Shown: piece by piece, positions 45,557-54,940 of the stretch
Position numbering within the stretch: the stretch's first letter is position 1
Layout of the letters: the number at the start of each line of letters is the position of its first letter
From: Vibrio pectenicida
GTDB lineage: Bacteria; Pseudomonadota; Gammaproteobacteria; Enterobacterales; Vibrionaceae
Length of the DNA stretch: 64,000 nt
Direction of reading: 5' to 3'
NCBI GenBank assembly: GCA_024347015.1
Contig: AP024889.1
Span: 2,108,001 to 2,172,000 of the forward strand
Made by a program: the position numbers and the translations under genes
The notes under the pieces: model-generated
The model's database searches: none
Told to the model about the DNA's origin: nothing
Seen by the model: only the letters and a program-made list of their open reading frames with translations

Positions 45557-48352
45557 ATGGCGAATGATATTGAGTTTAGCTTTGAGGTCTCTGGGTTTTT
45601 AGGGGCATTCAAAGTAGAAAGTTTTCGGGTAACGGAAGCCCTGTCTGCCCCGTTTGAAATGAGCCTCACTGTATTGTCTGAAAATGATGACATTACCTTT
45701 GATACGCTGAGCAGAAAAACCGGCGTACTGAATGTGTATGGTCAAGGTGCGGCGGCGGCTCGCCAGTTTAACGGCAACGTTTCAGAACTGAGTTACTTAG
45801 GCTCCGGGCGGCGTTATTCTCGCTACCATATCACACTAGTGCCGCAGCTTTGGTTTTTAACCCAGCGACAAGATTGTCGCATCTTTCAAAACAAAACTGC
45901 GCCAGACATTATTCGTGATGTCTTTGATGATGCGGGGATGAGCGATTACCGCTTTGAACTAGCCGCTCAATACCAAGCAAAAGACTACGTTGTACAATAC
46001 CGTGAAAATGACCACTATTTTGTTCAGCGTCTTTTAGCAGAGCATGGCATGTGGTTTTATTTTGAGCACAGCGACGCGGCGCATACCATGGTGGTTGTTG
46101 ATAGCAATGATGCCATTCCTGAGCTTGTCAGAACACCGCTCAACGCCTCTTATATCGGGCCTATGCTGTTTCAGTCTCAAGGTGGCGGCGTGTCAGATAA
46201 AGAGCATATTTTTGACCTTGAGCAAATCCATCGCGCGCTCACAAGCTATGTGAGTTACAGCGATTACAACTATCTCACGCCAACAATACCGCAAGGCAAA
46301 GAGGCCGAAGACGGACCAAATTGGGATTTACAGCGCTACGACTACCCCGGGCGCTACACCTCTCCTGACTTTGGCGCTCAGCGCAGCCAAGAATGGATGT
46401 CAGAATACACGGTAGATAGCCACCAAATTCAGGCCTCAAGCAATATTATGCGCCTAGCGTCGGGGCTAAGCTTTGATATTAGCGAGCATCCGCGCTCCTC
46501 GGTCAACCGTGATTATCTGATGCTCTCGGTCATGCACCTTGGTGACAACCCACGCGTGCACGAAGAAGAAGGCTCAGATGCCCCAACGAACTACCAAAAC
46601 CAGTTTGTCTGCTTGCCGCGAGATGTCACCTTTCGCGCCCCCAAAATGGCTTCACCTGTGGTCGATGGCACACAAACCGCCGTGGTGGTTGGTCCTACGG
46701 GAGAAGAAATCTACACCGATGAACTTGGGCGGATTAAGGTTCAATTTCACTGGGACCGCTACGGCCAAAGTGATGAACACAGCTCATGCTGGCTGCGAGT
46801 AAGCCAATCAATGGCCGCGCCTAATTGGGGCGCCGTATATCTGCCACGCATCGGCCATGAGGTGGTGGTGACCTTTTTAGAAGGTGACCCAGACAGACCA
46901 CTTATCACAGGCGCCGTGTATAACGGTTTACACAAACCACCTTATGAGCTGCCCGAGCACAAAACACGCACCGTCTTTCGTACCCAAAGCCACAAAGCTG
47001 ACGGTTACAACGAAATGTACTTTGAAGATGAAAATGATCAAGAAATGGTGCATTTTCGCGCTCAAAAGGACATGAAAACTAAGGTGCTGAATAACCGTTA
47101 CCGAGATATAGGTAATGATGAAGAGCTCGAAGTAGGCCGAAACCAAGAAAATAACGTCCTCGCTGACCGCAAAGAAACCATTCATGGCCATAAAACCTCA
47201 GAGACAAAACAGACGTTTAAAGAACAAGTTGACCAAGATGTGGCGGTAACTTACAACGCCAATGAACATAAGCAAGTGGCAAAAGATCAACACCTATCGA
47301 TTGATGAAAACCGCCAAACCAAAATTGGTAAAGATATGTCTTTGCAGATCGGCGGTAAAGCTGCTCTTGCTGTTTTAGAGGGATTATCAGCCAATATCGG
47401 TGTGGATGACTCGCTGCAAGTGGGCGGTAACTTGAACGTCGATGTACAAGGCAATACCTCTTTTCGAGCCGATGGCGGCACGACGATTATTTCTGGAGAT
47501 GAAATCAAAGTTCAAGTTGGCTATGCAGGATTAATTCTAAAAAGTAATGGTAATATAAAGCTTTACGGCTCTTCAATTACGATTGATGGTGCGGCTCAAA
47601 CGACAATAAACGGCGGAAAAGTGGCAATAAACCCAGATAAAGGAAATGCAAGGCTTAATGTCGCGCCGCCTTATGAGTCCTTTATGCGTTACAACCAGCG
47701 TATTGTGTTGCAAGACCAAACCACAGGTGCGGTTCATGCCAACAAGGCGTACAAACTCGGGGTTGTGTTTAAAGGCGATCGCACCAGCAGAACCTTCTTA
47801 ACCAGTATCAATTACGGCATTCATGGCGATAAAATGAAAATGCTTAGTCCCATGCTTCAGGTTGTGGAAAAAGCTGGTATGAGCAAATTAAAATCTGCTT
47901 TAAATATTGCTAATCCGCTTAAGGGGACAAACGTCATATCTTTTCTTTTTGTGACATCATTTGATGTTTATGAGTTCTTTAAAAAAGATATTGGTGAACA
48001 AAATATTGCAGAGCTTCTCGGCGCGATTGGAATAACAACAGCAAAGCTTTTAATAGCGGGGACGGTCGCAATTTTGTTTCTAGCTGTTTTAATAAAAGCG
48101 TTGGCTTTAACATTAACTGGTGTCGCTGTATTTTTCAGTATAGCTGGCCTGTCGTTTTTGGCGGGTTGGGGTCTTGATACTGTTGATACAAACTATGGCA
48201 TCAAAGACAATGTTAAATCATTTCTAAAGAGCGCATTCCCCGACCTTACGATAGAAGAAATGATAAATAAAGGAATAGAAAAAAATAATGCTCAAATAGA
48301 TAGCTATATAGGTACAGGCGCTATGAAAAACTCTGGTTATTTTGGTTTTTAA
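45557..48352 (+). CDS. vgrG: VgrG type VI secretion spike with C-terminal membrane-active toxin domain
   Basis: This 931-residue protein has a gp27-like base (about 1-370). Its gp5 OB-fold (about 375-465) has GPTGEEIYTDELGRIKVQFH and AAPNWGAVYLPRIGHEVVV. A beta-helix needle follows (about 480-695), with regular short repeats such as SLQIGGKAAL. Residues about 707-760 (MRYNQRIVLQDQTTG) resemble the transthyretin-like adaptor often found after VgrG needles. Residues about 765-931 form an extension with a long hydrophobic stretch (about 819-870) and FLAGWGLDTVDTNYGIKDNV, a pattern seen in colicin-like or VasX-type T6SS toxins. DNA becomes AT-rich from about 47,870 on, suggesting a swapped toxin tip. 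No other T6SS genes are near. A small membrane protein follows as likely immunity. Confidence 0.9.
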   Translation: MANDIEFSFEVSGFLGAFKVESFRVTEALSAPFEMSLTVLSENDDITFDTLSRKTGVLNVYGQGAAAARQFNGNVSELSYLGSGRRYSRYHITLVPQLWFLTQRQDCRIFQNKTAPDIIRDVFDDAGMSDYRFELAAQYQAKDYVVQYRENDHYFVQRLLAEHGMWFYFEHSDAAHTMVVVDSNDAIPELVRTPLNASYIGPMLFQSQGGGVSDKEHIFDLEQIHRALTSYVSYSDYNYLTPTIPQGKEAEDGPNWDLQRYDYPGRYTSPDFGAQRSQEWMSEYTVDSHQIQASSNIMRLASGLSFDISEHPRSSVNRDYLMLSVMHLGDNPRVHEEEGSDAPTNYQNQFVCLPRDVTFRAPKMASPVVDGTQTAVVVGPTGEEIYTDELGRIKVQFHWDRYGQSDEHSSCWLRVSQSMAAPNWGAVYLPRIGHEVVVTFLEGDPDRPLITGAVYNGLHKPPYELPEHKTRTVFRTQSHKADGYNEMYFEDENDQEMVHFRAQKDMKTKVLNNRYRDIGNDEELEVGRNQENNVLADRKETIHGHKTSETKQTFKEQVDQDVAVTYNANEHKQVAKDQHLSIDENRQTKIGKDMSLQIGGKAALAVLEGLSANIGVDDSLQVGGNLNVDVQGNTSFRADGGTTIISGDEIKVQVGYAGLILKSNGNIKLYGSSITIDGAAQTTINGGKVAINPDKGNARLNVAPPYESFMRYNQRIVLQDQTTGAVHANKAYKLGVVFKGDRTSRTFLTSINYGIHGDKMKMLSPMLQVVEKAGMSKLKSALNIANPLKGTNVISFLFVTSFDVYEFFKKDIGEQNIAELLGAIGITTAKLLIAGTVAILFLAVLIKALALTLTGVAVFFSIAGLSFLAGWGLDTVDTNYGIKDNVKSFLKSAFPDLTIEEMINKGIEKNNAQIDSYIGTGAMKNSGYFGF

Positions 48353-48361
48353 GGGGTAAGT

Positions 48362-49207
48362 ATGGAAGTTTATTCAGATGATGATTATAAGGCTGAATGT
48401 ATAAGGTCAGATTTGACAATTACTTCTGTAATAATGGCGTTATTTCAAATCGCATATGCTTTTATCGATTCGCAATATTATGCTACTGTCTTCTGCTGGT
48501 TAGCATTTTTGAGTGTGGTATTGTTTCAAATTTTTCTTTATACTAGTTTTGGAATAGAGTTTCTAAAAAGAAGAATCTCTTCACGAGCAATATTAATGGG
48601 TTATTTTATCATCGGCCTGACAATGTTCATGCTAAGCTCAGTAATAGTTCATTCAAGAAAAGTCTTTGATCCCATCTTTTATATGTTTATATTGTTGATA
48701 TTGTCATTCCTATTGGGAATATTAACTGGATTGCTGTTTAGTGATAAAGCAATATTATTTAATGACAGTAAATACGTCAAAATTAGAAAAAACGAAATAG
48801 AGATAAGAAAGATTGACCTTTTCGGAATTTTAACGCTAAAAAGAATGCCTTTTCTTAGAGCACCATTAATAAAGTTTCGGAATATTATCTATATTCTGGG
48901 TGCGCTTATCGGAACTGGCGGTGCTGGCATTGGATTGGGGATTGCGGAGATGCTTAAGCGGTCAGATGTACTTGCCCCTGACATGAATGTACATGCGGTA
49001 CTATTTTTTAGCGTTGGAATACCACTTCTGTTTGTACTTGGAATATTAATATACTCTACAATGACATACCTATCCGAGTGGCGTAAGTTGATCGCGAGCA
49101 TAGATAAAGAGTATGGCGAACATAAGATAATCTTCAATTCCAAAAAGAAATCGTATAAGAAGATTAAAGAGATAATGGCAGAGTCAGGCTCTAATACTAA
49201 TGGATAG
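48362..49207 (+). CDS. polytopic membrane protein, likely immunity to the VgrG toxin tip
   Basis: This 281-residue inner-membrane protein has about six hydrophobic segments (for example LTITSVIMALFQIAYAF and IIYILGALIGTGGAGIGLGI) and a basic C-terminal tail. It begins 9 bp after the vgrG stop in the same AT-rich DNA style as the toxin tip. Pore-forming T6SS toxins usually have multi-pass membrane immunity proteins encoded directly downstream (known for VasX/TsiV2). No family is recognised from sequence alone. Confidence 0.65.
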   Translation: MEVYSDDDYKAECIRSDLTITSVIMALFQIAYAFIDSQYYATVFCWLAFLSVVLFQIFLYTSFGIEFLKRRISSRAILMGYFIIGLTMFMLSSVIVHSRKVFDPIFYMFILLILSFLLGILTGLLFSDKAILFNDSKYVKIRKNEIEIRKIDLFGILTLKRMPFLRAPLIKFRNIIYILGALIGTGGAGIGLGIAEMLKRSDVLAPDMNVHAVLFFSVGIPLLFVLGILIYSTMTYLSEWRKLIASIDKEYGEHKIIFNSKKKSYKKIKEIMAESGSNTNG

Positions 49208-49313
49208 AGCTAAGCGATAAAAGCATTAGCATACCAGAGTATATGAGCTTGGGTATGCTAGTGCTCTTTCCATGTAAGTTTCCATGATTCTGACCCTATT
49301 TCTTGAGCAAGAG

Positions 49314-50288
49314 CTACCACGAAATAAAATCTAAAATATTATCTAATTGGACTAGCTCAAATCGGTCAAAACCAACTTTTCTCCTCCAGTCTCTTTTTCT
49401 TCGATCTATTCTTCCTGCGCCACTCCACTCAACAATAAGAAGCTCTTTCTCCTCTTTGCGTAGCTTTATCCTTTCGTTTAGATGTATATCATCACCAGAA
49501 TAACCAAATAAGATGATTTTATCTGACTCGTCAAAAGCTTTATCCAGCCTTCTCCAGTAAGAAGAAAGTATATGAGAGGAATCAATGATTAGTGGTTTGT
49601 GTGGAACACAAGTTAAAACTATATGAGATTCATCTTCGGGATCTAAAAAATCGCGACTCACGCCCATAACCTTCTCATTGCGAATGAATAATGGCGAACC
49701 ATGAAGGTGCATATACCACCCGTGACGGTTGATATTATGTCTATTGAGATGATCTTCATCGAATCCAGCTGATGCCCAAAAACCATCGATTAACGGCCCA
49801 TTATAACCATCAAGAACATCTTTCGACGAAAATCCATCGTATAGTAAGTTATCGTAATTGAGAGTAACCACATGAGATTTTGTATGTTTGATATAATTTG
49901 AAAGTGGATCTAGAAACTCATCAGGTAGTCTATTACCTGATTGATGGAAATAAAGTGCAACTTCGTGAATATACTTTTTAAATGTAGATGGTAATTCCTG
50001 TGCTTCTGGAGATACCCAAGATGTACCAGCAACCTCAAAGTTACATAGATACTCCGTGGCAATAATAGCTACCTGAAGCTGATCGAGTTGATTTTCTGAA
50101 TGTGGAGGGCTTTCTTTAGTAGTACCCTCAATTGCGCTAACGATGAGTTCTTTATGTTTCTCACTCAAGTGGTCTGTATCATTCCAAACACTCTTTAAAC
50201 CATTTTCAAGCGAGAAATACTCGGGATTTAAAGCTAACCCTATTCCGTTACCAAAAATAAGCAGAGACCTTGACATATAACTATCCAT
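49314..50288 (-). CDS. SIR2-like domain protein (possible NADase/defence protein)
   Basis: This 324-residue protein has an N-terminal Gly-rich loop LLIFGNGIGLAL (GNG at 13-15), then VVTLNYDNLL (143-146), MHLHGSPLF (HGS at 196-198) and IILFGYSGDDIHLN (262-270). These four motifs, in this order, mark the SIR2-like (SIR2_2/AbiH-like) NAD-binding fold used in many phage-defence proteins. The N/D of LNYD and His of HGS would be the catalytic pair. No fused membrane or nuclease domain is present. It is probably in an operon with the small 50324-50620 gene (35-bp gap) behind a 46-bp palindrome. A second in-frame ATG (50276) could be the true start. The defence role is inference. Confidence 0.7.
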   Translation of the reverse strand: MDSYMSRSLLIFGNGIGLALNPEYFSLENGLKSVWNDTDHLSEKHKELIVSAIEGTTKESPPHSENQLDQLQVAIIATEYLCNFEVAGTSWVSPEAQELPSTFKKYIHEVALYFHQSGNRLPDEFLDPLSNYIKHTKSHVVTLNYDNLLYDGFSSKDVLDGYNGPLIDGFWASAGFDEDHLNRHNINRHGWYMHLHGSPLFIRNEKVMGVSRDFLDPEDESHIVLTCVPHKPLIIDSSHILSSYWRRLDKAFDESDKIILFGYSGDDIHLNERIKLRKEEKELLIVEWSGAGRIDRRKRDWRRKVGFDRFELVQLDNILDFISW

Positions 50289-50323
50289 GTTACTTTAATG
50301 TGGTGTTAGACTGCTATACGATT

Positions 50324-50620
50324 TTACTCAAGAGACTTCACCAGCTCACGAATTGCAGCAATGCTGTAATATTTATACTTATTGTAAAAATACCTTGTGT
50401 TGGCAGATGCATGGGATTCGTTGTTTATGCCAGCAACTGATTTATAGTTGCAAATTTTTGCACTAATATTACCGCGTGCTAATCCAGACTTCAGCGAAAT
50501 ATCAAGAGCATACTCACTTTGTTTACCTCTCGGAAACCCTTCACCTTCCAACTTTTTGAAAGCTTCTAGGCACCTAAGTTCATTTAAGTCGTTCCATAAT
50601 GAAGTATCTCTATAGACCAT
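50324..50620 (-). CDS. small helical protein resembling HNH-associated N-terminal domain
   Basis: This 98-residue protein begins MVYRDTSLWNDLNELRCLEA and continues with SGLARGNISAKICNYKSVAG. The second part resembles the helical N-terminal domain, with an R-S-x-G-S-I/V-x-x-x-L-x-N-F pattern, that often precedes HNH nucleases and is thought to bind DNA (weak match, by eye). No nuclease motif is present. The ATG lies 3 bp from a 46-bp perfect palindrome that contains its only plausible ribosome-binding bases (GGTGA). It is probably a regulator or partner of the SIR2-like protein. Confidence 0.5.
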   Translation of the reverse strand: MVYRDTSLWNDLNELRCLEAFKKLEGEGFPRGKQSEYALDISLKSGLARGNISAKICNYKSVAGINNESHASANTRYFYNKYKYYSIAAIRELVKSLE

Positions 50621-50623
50621 ATA

Positions 50624-50669
50624 GTCACCACTATACTCTCACTGTTAACAGTGAGAGTATAGTGGTGAC
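50624..50669. promoter_or_regulatory. 46-bp perfect palindrome at the start of the SIR2-like operon
   Basis: GTCACCACTATACTCTCACT followed by GTT (50624-50646) is the exact reverse complement of 50647-50669, centred on GTTAAC, with no loop or mismatch. It sits 3 bp before the start codon of the minus-strand small gene. As DNA it could be a dimer or tetramer operator or a cruciform. As RNA it would form a 23-bp hairpin hiding the ribosome-binding site. Confidence 0.9.
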
Positions 50670-50800
50670 CGTACGTATATAGTTCGCGAAGATTATGAAT
50701 ATACATATGGGCCCCCTTTGTTGTAATAAAACAACCAAACAAACTTGGGACACTTTGTGGGTTTATTGGGACAGGTTATGATTTAAACAACAAAATTGGC

Positions 50801-50904
50801 GGAGACCCCAGCCACATCTCGGCACACAAGTCACTCGCTGCGGCTGCTTCCTTCCGGATCTGACCGAGTTCACGAGCTATTGTTGCGAGAGGACCAGAGC
50901 CTCC
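50801..50904 (-). ncRNA. ffs: signal recognition particle RNA (4.5S, small bacterial type)
   Basis: On the minus strand the apical region reads CAGATCCGGAAGGAAGCAGC, followed by CGAGATGTGGCTGGGG, matching the universally conserved GGTCAG-x-CCGGAAGGAAGCAGC domain of 4.5S RNA that binds Ffh. The ends GGAGGCTCT and GGGGTCTCC pair. Length is about 100 nt. It is followed by a T-rich stretch (AATTTTGTTGTTT). The ends are approximate. It takes part in cotranslational targeting with Ffh and FtsY. Confidence 0.95.
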
Positions 50905-51084
50905 ATAGATTCACAGCCTTGGCATAACCAAGGTGTTGAGAGATTATGTGTCATCACCTTGGGCAATTCAAGCAAAAAAAACAAAATACGGTGCATTTCC
51001 GATTAAGTGCTTAGGAGTTAATCAATTCCACTACATAAAGAGGTATTTTTGTCTTTTATTGTACTCGCGTTTATTGAAGAAGGC

Positions 51085-51825
51085 TCACAGCTCAGTTTCC
51101 TCATCAAAACTACGTAGTACATAATCTGTCATCCAAGCGGCGCCTAGCAGACAAAACCAAACCACAAATACAGGATTGGGAACATCAAACCAAGGCGTGA
51201 CAACCAATGTAGCGAAACCCACTGTGGGTAATGTCCAGCATAACAGTTTACCCCAGTTAAACGTCTTTAACTTTGCCATGCTTTGTACACAGCCAATAAT
51301 GCCAGTCAAACACAAAGCAACCACAACTGAGTCGCTTGAACCTACGAACCACAAGGGTACTATCAAGCCTAAAGCCCACCAGCAGTATTTATCACTTGAA
51401 GGCCAGCCTTGTACTGCCCACCAGATAACGATTACTGACAGTGCTTGTACTAACGTCACCATCGGCTCTCCTGCCAATTTTCCTCCCGCCTGGGTAACCA
51501 TAACGCCGACTTGGAGCGTTACCACAACCAGAGATACAGTCACCAACACACCAAAGCTACTTCGTTTGGAAAATACAACCATAAGCAATGGAAATAAAAT
51601 CCAATGACTGAGTGAAAGAGAAATGGGTTGTTGGGGTAAGGTCATACCATAGGCCGTGACAGCGGCTATCAATACGATGCCACCAATGACTCGTTGCGGA
51701 AAGACCCATAACACAGGGATTAGCAACGCTAACAATGTGACTTCTTCTTTAGTTAAGCTAATCGTCAATACGCAGACTACTGCTAATAGACTTGTGATCA
51801 AAAACTGAAAAGTAGAAAATACCAT
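51085..51825 (-). CDS. polytopic inner membrane protein of unknown function
   Basis: This 246-residue protein has about eight hydrophobic segments across its whole length and a short acidic tail (RSFDEETEL). No transporter signature is visible. Similar proteins occur in Vibrio as conserved hypotheticals. It is divergent from the alkyltransferase-like gene, 50 bp apart. Confidence 0.7.
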   Translation of the reverse strand: MVFSTFQFLITSLLAVVCVLTISLTKEEVTLLALLIPVLWVFPQRVIGGIVLIAAVTAYGMTLPQQPISLSLSHWILFPLLMVVFSKRSSFGVLVTVSLVVVTLQVGVMVTQAGGKLAGEPMVTLVQALSVIVIWWAVQGWPSSDKYCWWALGLIVPLWFVGSSDSVVVALCLTGIIGCVQSMAKLKTFNWGKLLCWTLPTVGFATLVVTPWFDVPNPVFVVWFCLLGAAWMTDYVLRSFDEETEL

Positions 51826-51875
51826 GCCCTCTCCTTATCCATTCCTTGGAACAATCGAACTAGGACAAAATCAGT

Positions 51876-52178
51876 ATGGACCAGTTTTTGATACAAATCT
51901 TTGCGGTAATTCACCAAATTCCATGTGGAAAAGTAACTACTTATGGTGAGATTGCCAAATTGGCAGGATATCCTGGGTACGCTCGCCATGTAGGAAAAGC
52001 ATTAGGAAACTTACCCCAAGGCTCGACTTTACCTTGGTTTAGAGTCATCAATAGCCAGGGTAAAATATCGCTTAAAGGAGAAGATTTAGTTCGCCAAAGA
52101 GAGTTATTGATTACTGAAAATATTGACGTCACTTTAGATGGGAGAGTTTCTTTAAAGAAATACCGGTGGCAACCTTAA
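51876..52178 (+). CDS. atl: alkyltransferase-like protein (ATL, YbaZ family)
   Basis: This 100-residue protein has the MGMT DNA-binding domain: IPCGKVTTYGEIAKLAG and GYARHVGKALGNLPQG. It has LPWFRVINSQGKIS where true methyltransferases have PCHRV. The Cys-to-Trp change marks ATL proteins, which bind O6-alkylguanine and feed it to nucleotide excision repair instead of repairing it directly (known). Usual family length. Confidence 0.92.
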   Translation: MDQFLIQIFAVIHQIPCGKVTTYGEIAKLAGYPGYARHVGKALGNLPQGSTLPWFRVINSQGKISLKGEDLVRQRELLITENIDVTLDGRVSLKKYRWQP

Positions 52179-52379
52179 ACAACACCCTAATCATCCAAAA
52201 CAAATCTTAGTCATATTAATTGTTCCTAATAAAGCAGCCGTGCTAAATAAACCTAAAGTGGGATAAATAACCACCTAATGTGAAAAAAATATTTACATCA
52301 TTTTCATCTTAATTAGCTGTTTAAGTTATCAGTTTATGCTTAAAATGATCCTATATTGACCAAAATGTTAGGGTGTGAA

Positions 52380-53243
52380 ATGAGTCAAGCTTTAGGCGAA
52401 CTACTTGAGTTATTGAAACTAGAAAAGCTAGAAGAAGGCCTTTTTCGGGGTCAAAGTGAAAATCTCGGCTTACCTCAAGTTTACGGGGGGCAAGTCATTG
52501 GTCAAGCGCTCTCAGCCGCGCGCTACACCGTTGATGACGACCGAACCGTGCACTCATTTCACAGCTATTTTCTCTACCCTGGCGATCCAGAAAAACCCAT
52601 TATTTATGATGTAGAAACTCTGCGAGATGGACGCAGCTTTAGTACTCGCCGAGTCAAAGCGCTCCAATCAGGCCGACCGATTTTTTACCTTACCGCTTCA
52701 TATCATGGCGAAGCGCCCGGCTTTGAACATCAAAATACCATGCCAGATGTAGCAGGACCTGAGAATTACCTGTCAGAGCCTGAACTTGCGAAGAGTATCG
52801 CTGACCAGTTACCCAACAAGCTTAAGGCGGCATTTTGCAGTGAAAAACCCATAGAGACTCGACCAGTTAAAGTGGTTAACCCTCTCAAGCCACACAAGGA
52901 AGACCCTAAGCAGTATTTGTGGATTAAAGCCAATGGCACCGTGCCAGATAACCAGTTGATTCACCAATATTTACTCGGCTATGCGTCTGATTGGGGCTTT
53001 CTGGTAACCGCATTACACCCACACCAAGTCTCTCTCATGACCCCAAAGTTTCAAGTTGCCACCATCGACCACTCTATTTGGTTTCATCGTCCATTCAAAA
53101 TGGACGAGTGGTTACTGTATGTCATAGAAAGTCCTACAGCCAGCAACACTCGTGGATTAGTACGCGGGGAAATCTACAATCGTCAAGGCGATTTAGTTGC
53201 ATCAGCGGTACAAGAAGGCGTGATGCGATTTAAAAATAGATAG
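52380..53243 (+). CDS. tesB: acyl-CoA thioesterase II
   Basis: This 287-residue double-hotdog thioesterase begins [20 protein letters not shown], closely like E. coli TesB (286 residues). The motif [15 protein letters not shown] follows. The catalytic Asp lies in GYASDWGFL, and the second hotdog has [19 protein letters not shown] 52380 is preceded by AGGGTG, so it is chosen over an upstream in-frame start at 52356. It hydrolyses medium- to long-chain acyl-CoA in the cytosol. The stop lies 2 bp from the convergent YHYH gene. Confidence 0.95.
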   Translation: MSQALGELLELLKLEKLEEGLFRGQSENLGLPQVYGGQVIGQALSAARYTVDDDRTVHSFHSYFLYPGDPEKPIIYDVETLRDGRSFSTRRVKALQSGRPIFYLTASYHGEAPGFEHQNTMPDVAGPENYLSEPELAKSIADQLPNKLKAAFCSEKPIETRPVKVVNPLKPHKEDPKQYLWIKANGTVPDNQLIHQYLLGYASDWGFLVTALHPHQVSLMTPKFQVATIDHSIWFHRPFKMDEWLLYVIESPTASNTRGLVRGEIYNRQGDLVASAVQEGVMRFKNR

Positions 53244-53245
53244 AA

Positions 53246-54253
53246 CTAATGAGTATGCCCGTGTGACCTCTCAGCACTATAACCACTGAAACTTGAATTA
53301 GGAGAGCCTTTAAAACAATTAATCAACCAAGGAAAAGTATCCGTAACATAATACCCATACTGACCATTCACCGTCATACCATTGCATTCATCCAAGTCTC
53401 CCAAAGCAACCGTATACTCCCAATCTCCACGAAACTGTCCATCATAATTAGCACTGACAACATTGCCACCGACGGTTGGCGCAGTGTAAATACCTTCATC
53501 TACTCTAGGCCCTGTTTTAAGTTGGTAGCTCGATGTCGCTTTTCTAACCTGCCCTGTAGAAGGATCTGTAAAACAAGTGCCATAAATAGGCAATCCATCG
53601 GCGGCAAAACCAATAACAGGTGAAGCTTGTTTACCTGCACAATCTTGAATAAACATAGCGACCGGATTTCCATGATAGTGGTACTCCCCCGTTGGCTGAA
53701 CATGAGCGTTATGCTCATCTGTACCAAAGTTATTAAGCGAGGACATAGGGTCATAACGCCACGGGTTATTTATTTGATCCTGGCCACATCCAGTCTTTTC
53801 ATCCCCAACACCAAAACAAGCGGCAGCAAGTAAATCAACTTTGACACCATTAAGCAAAATAGCCTCTGAGGTACCTAAGCTAAGCGCTGTTGAACTACCG
53901 CTAATGGTTGGTGAGGCATTAAAGAAATATTGAACATTTTGCTCACTCACATTAGTTGCAAAGGAAGCCGTCGCGTCATTAAAGTCATGATTGGGTATTG
54001 CATTAGATTGAATGATACACTGACTACCGCTAGATGAAATCGTAACTTGTCCAGTAAAAAGCAGAGAACGCTTTATATCACTAACTGAAGAAAAGAAACT
54101 GCCTATGTATTGCTGGCAATCCCCCGAAAGATTTACAAAAAAACGATTAGTAATGTCTTCACTGGTTGTCGATGCAGCGCCATCATCTCCACCATTACAA
54201 CCCGACAAAACCATCACTAACGTCACACTACCCCAAATACCTAACCTAGCCAT
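53246..54253 (-). CDS. YHYH-domain lipoprotein
   Basis: This lipoprotein has about 335 residues: signal ending VMVLSGC, then a Gly/Asp-rich linker. The YHYH domain is centred on PTGEYHYHGNPVAMF, with following IGFAADGLPIYG. It ends in a His-rich tail (RSHGHTH). YHYH proteins are secreted, function unknown, and occur in marine bacteria and eukaryotes. The His motifs suggest metal binding (inference). The ATG at 54253 or 54259 opens the signal. It stands alone. Confidence 0.8.
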   Translation of the reverse strand: MARLGIWGSVTLVMVLSGCNGGDDGAASTTSEDITNRFFVNLSGDCQQYIGSFFSSVSDIKRSLLFTGQVTISSSGSQCIIQSNAIPNHDFNDATASFATNVSEQNVQYFFNASPTISGSSTALSLGTSEAILLNGVKVDLLAAACFGVGDEKTGCGQDQINNPWRYDPMSSLNNFGTDEHNAHVQPTGEYHYHGNPVAMFIQDCAGKQASPVIGFAADGLPIYGTCFTDPSTGQVRKATSSYQLKTGPRVDEGIYTAPTVGGNVVSANYDGQFRGDWEYTVALGDLDECNGMTVNGQYGYYVTDTFPWLINCFKGSPNSSFSGYSAERSHGHTH

Positions 54254-54353
54254 AATCATTTCTCTACCAAAGTTGACATTTAAAGATTAGTAGAGACTGT
54301 GAGAAGTATTTTCATCTTTACTGGAATTTACTTATTTATACATTCTCTGATGT

Positions 54354-54821
54354 TTAACCAATAGGTAACGCTGTGGTGTATTTTAGGGGTTCCATCGCAA
54401 ACGTTGATGTGACGTTAGATATTCCAGCAACACTGTTGACCAGTTTTTTATAAAAGTTATCAAAGCACTGCATATCTTTAACCTGCACCTTCATCATGTA
54501 ATCATACTCACCAGCCATACGGTAAAACTCCATTACCTCGGGGAATTCACCCGCAGTACTCACGAAGTGCTTATACCATTCGTGAGAGTGATCGCTGGTC
54601 TTGACTAATACGAAAGCAGTAAAAGATAAATTGAGTTTATCTGGGTTTAGCAGCGCTACACGTTTTTCTATAACTCCAGATTCTTCTAACTTTTTTAGTC
54701 GCTTCCAACAAGGTGTGGTGGTCAAATTGACCACCTCTGCTAAGTCATTAAGCGATAAAGTACTATCTTGTTGCAACAAAGCTAGGATCTTTCTATCAAC
54801 TTTATCCAGTTCTATACTCAC
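54354..54821 (-). CDS. Lrp/AsnC-family transcriptional regulator
   Basis: This 155-residue protein has N-terminal helix-turn-helix [20 protein letters not shown] with [18 protein letters not shown], and a C-terminal RAM ligand domain ([18 protein letters not shown]). GTG 54821 is chosen because AGG lies 8 bases upstream and the protein then has normal family length. The open frame extends back to 54881 but adds an untypical leader. It is divergent from a cysteine-synthase-fold enzyme, so it is the likely local activator responding to an amino acid, perhaps cysteine, as DecR/CyuR does. Confidence 0.85.
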   Translation of the reverse strand: MSIELDKVDRKILALLQQDSTLSLNDLAEVVNLTTTPCWKRLKKLEESGVIEKRVALLNPDKLNLSFTAFVLVKTSDHSHEWYKHFVSTAGEFPEVMEFYRMAGEYDYMMKVQVKDMQCFDNFYKKLVNSVAGISNVTSTFAMEPLKYTTALPIG

Positions 54822-54940
54822 ACAATTAAACCTAGTGAAAAAATTTTCTCCAAATAAAGCAGATGTGCAGAAGATAAGCAAAGCTTTTCTCTTATTTTGT
54901 AGGTAAAATATTAGCTTTTAGAGGCCAAGGATGGTGTAGC

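Noticed and set aside
46928..47191. Minus-strand frame of 87 codons inside vgrG
   Set aside because: It is antisense to the well-supported VgrG coding frame, without a start signal.
49227..49260. 9-bp inverted repeat TAGCATACC / GGTATGCTA after the immunity gene
   Set aside because: No T tract follows on either strand and the loop is long, so a terminator call is not supported.
50641..50652. CTGTTAACAG at the centre of the 46-bp palindrome as a LexA box
   Set aside because: Spacing between CTGT and ACAG is 2, not 8, so it does not fit the gammaproteobacterial LexA box.
50917..50962. Competing CCTTGG/CCAAGG hairpins upstream of the SRP RNA
   Set aside because: Stems are only 6-8 bp, lack T tracts and lie on the promoter side of ffs; no regulatory role can be supported.
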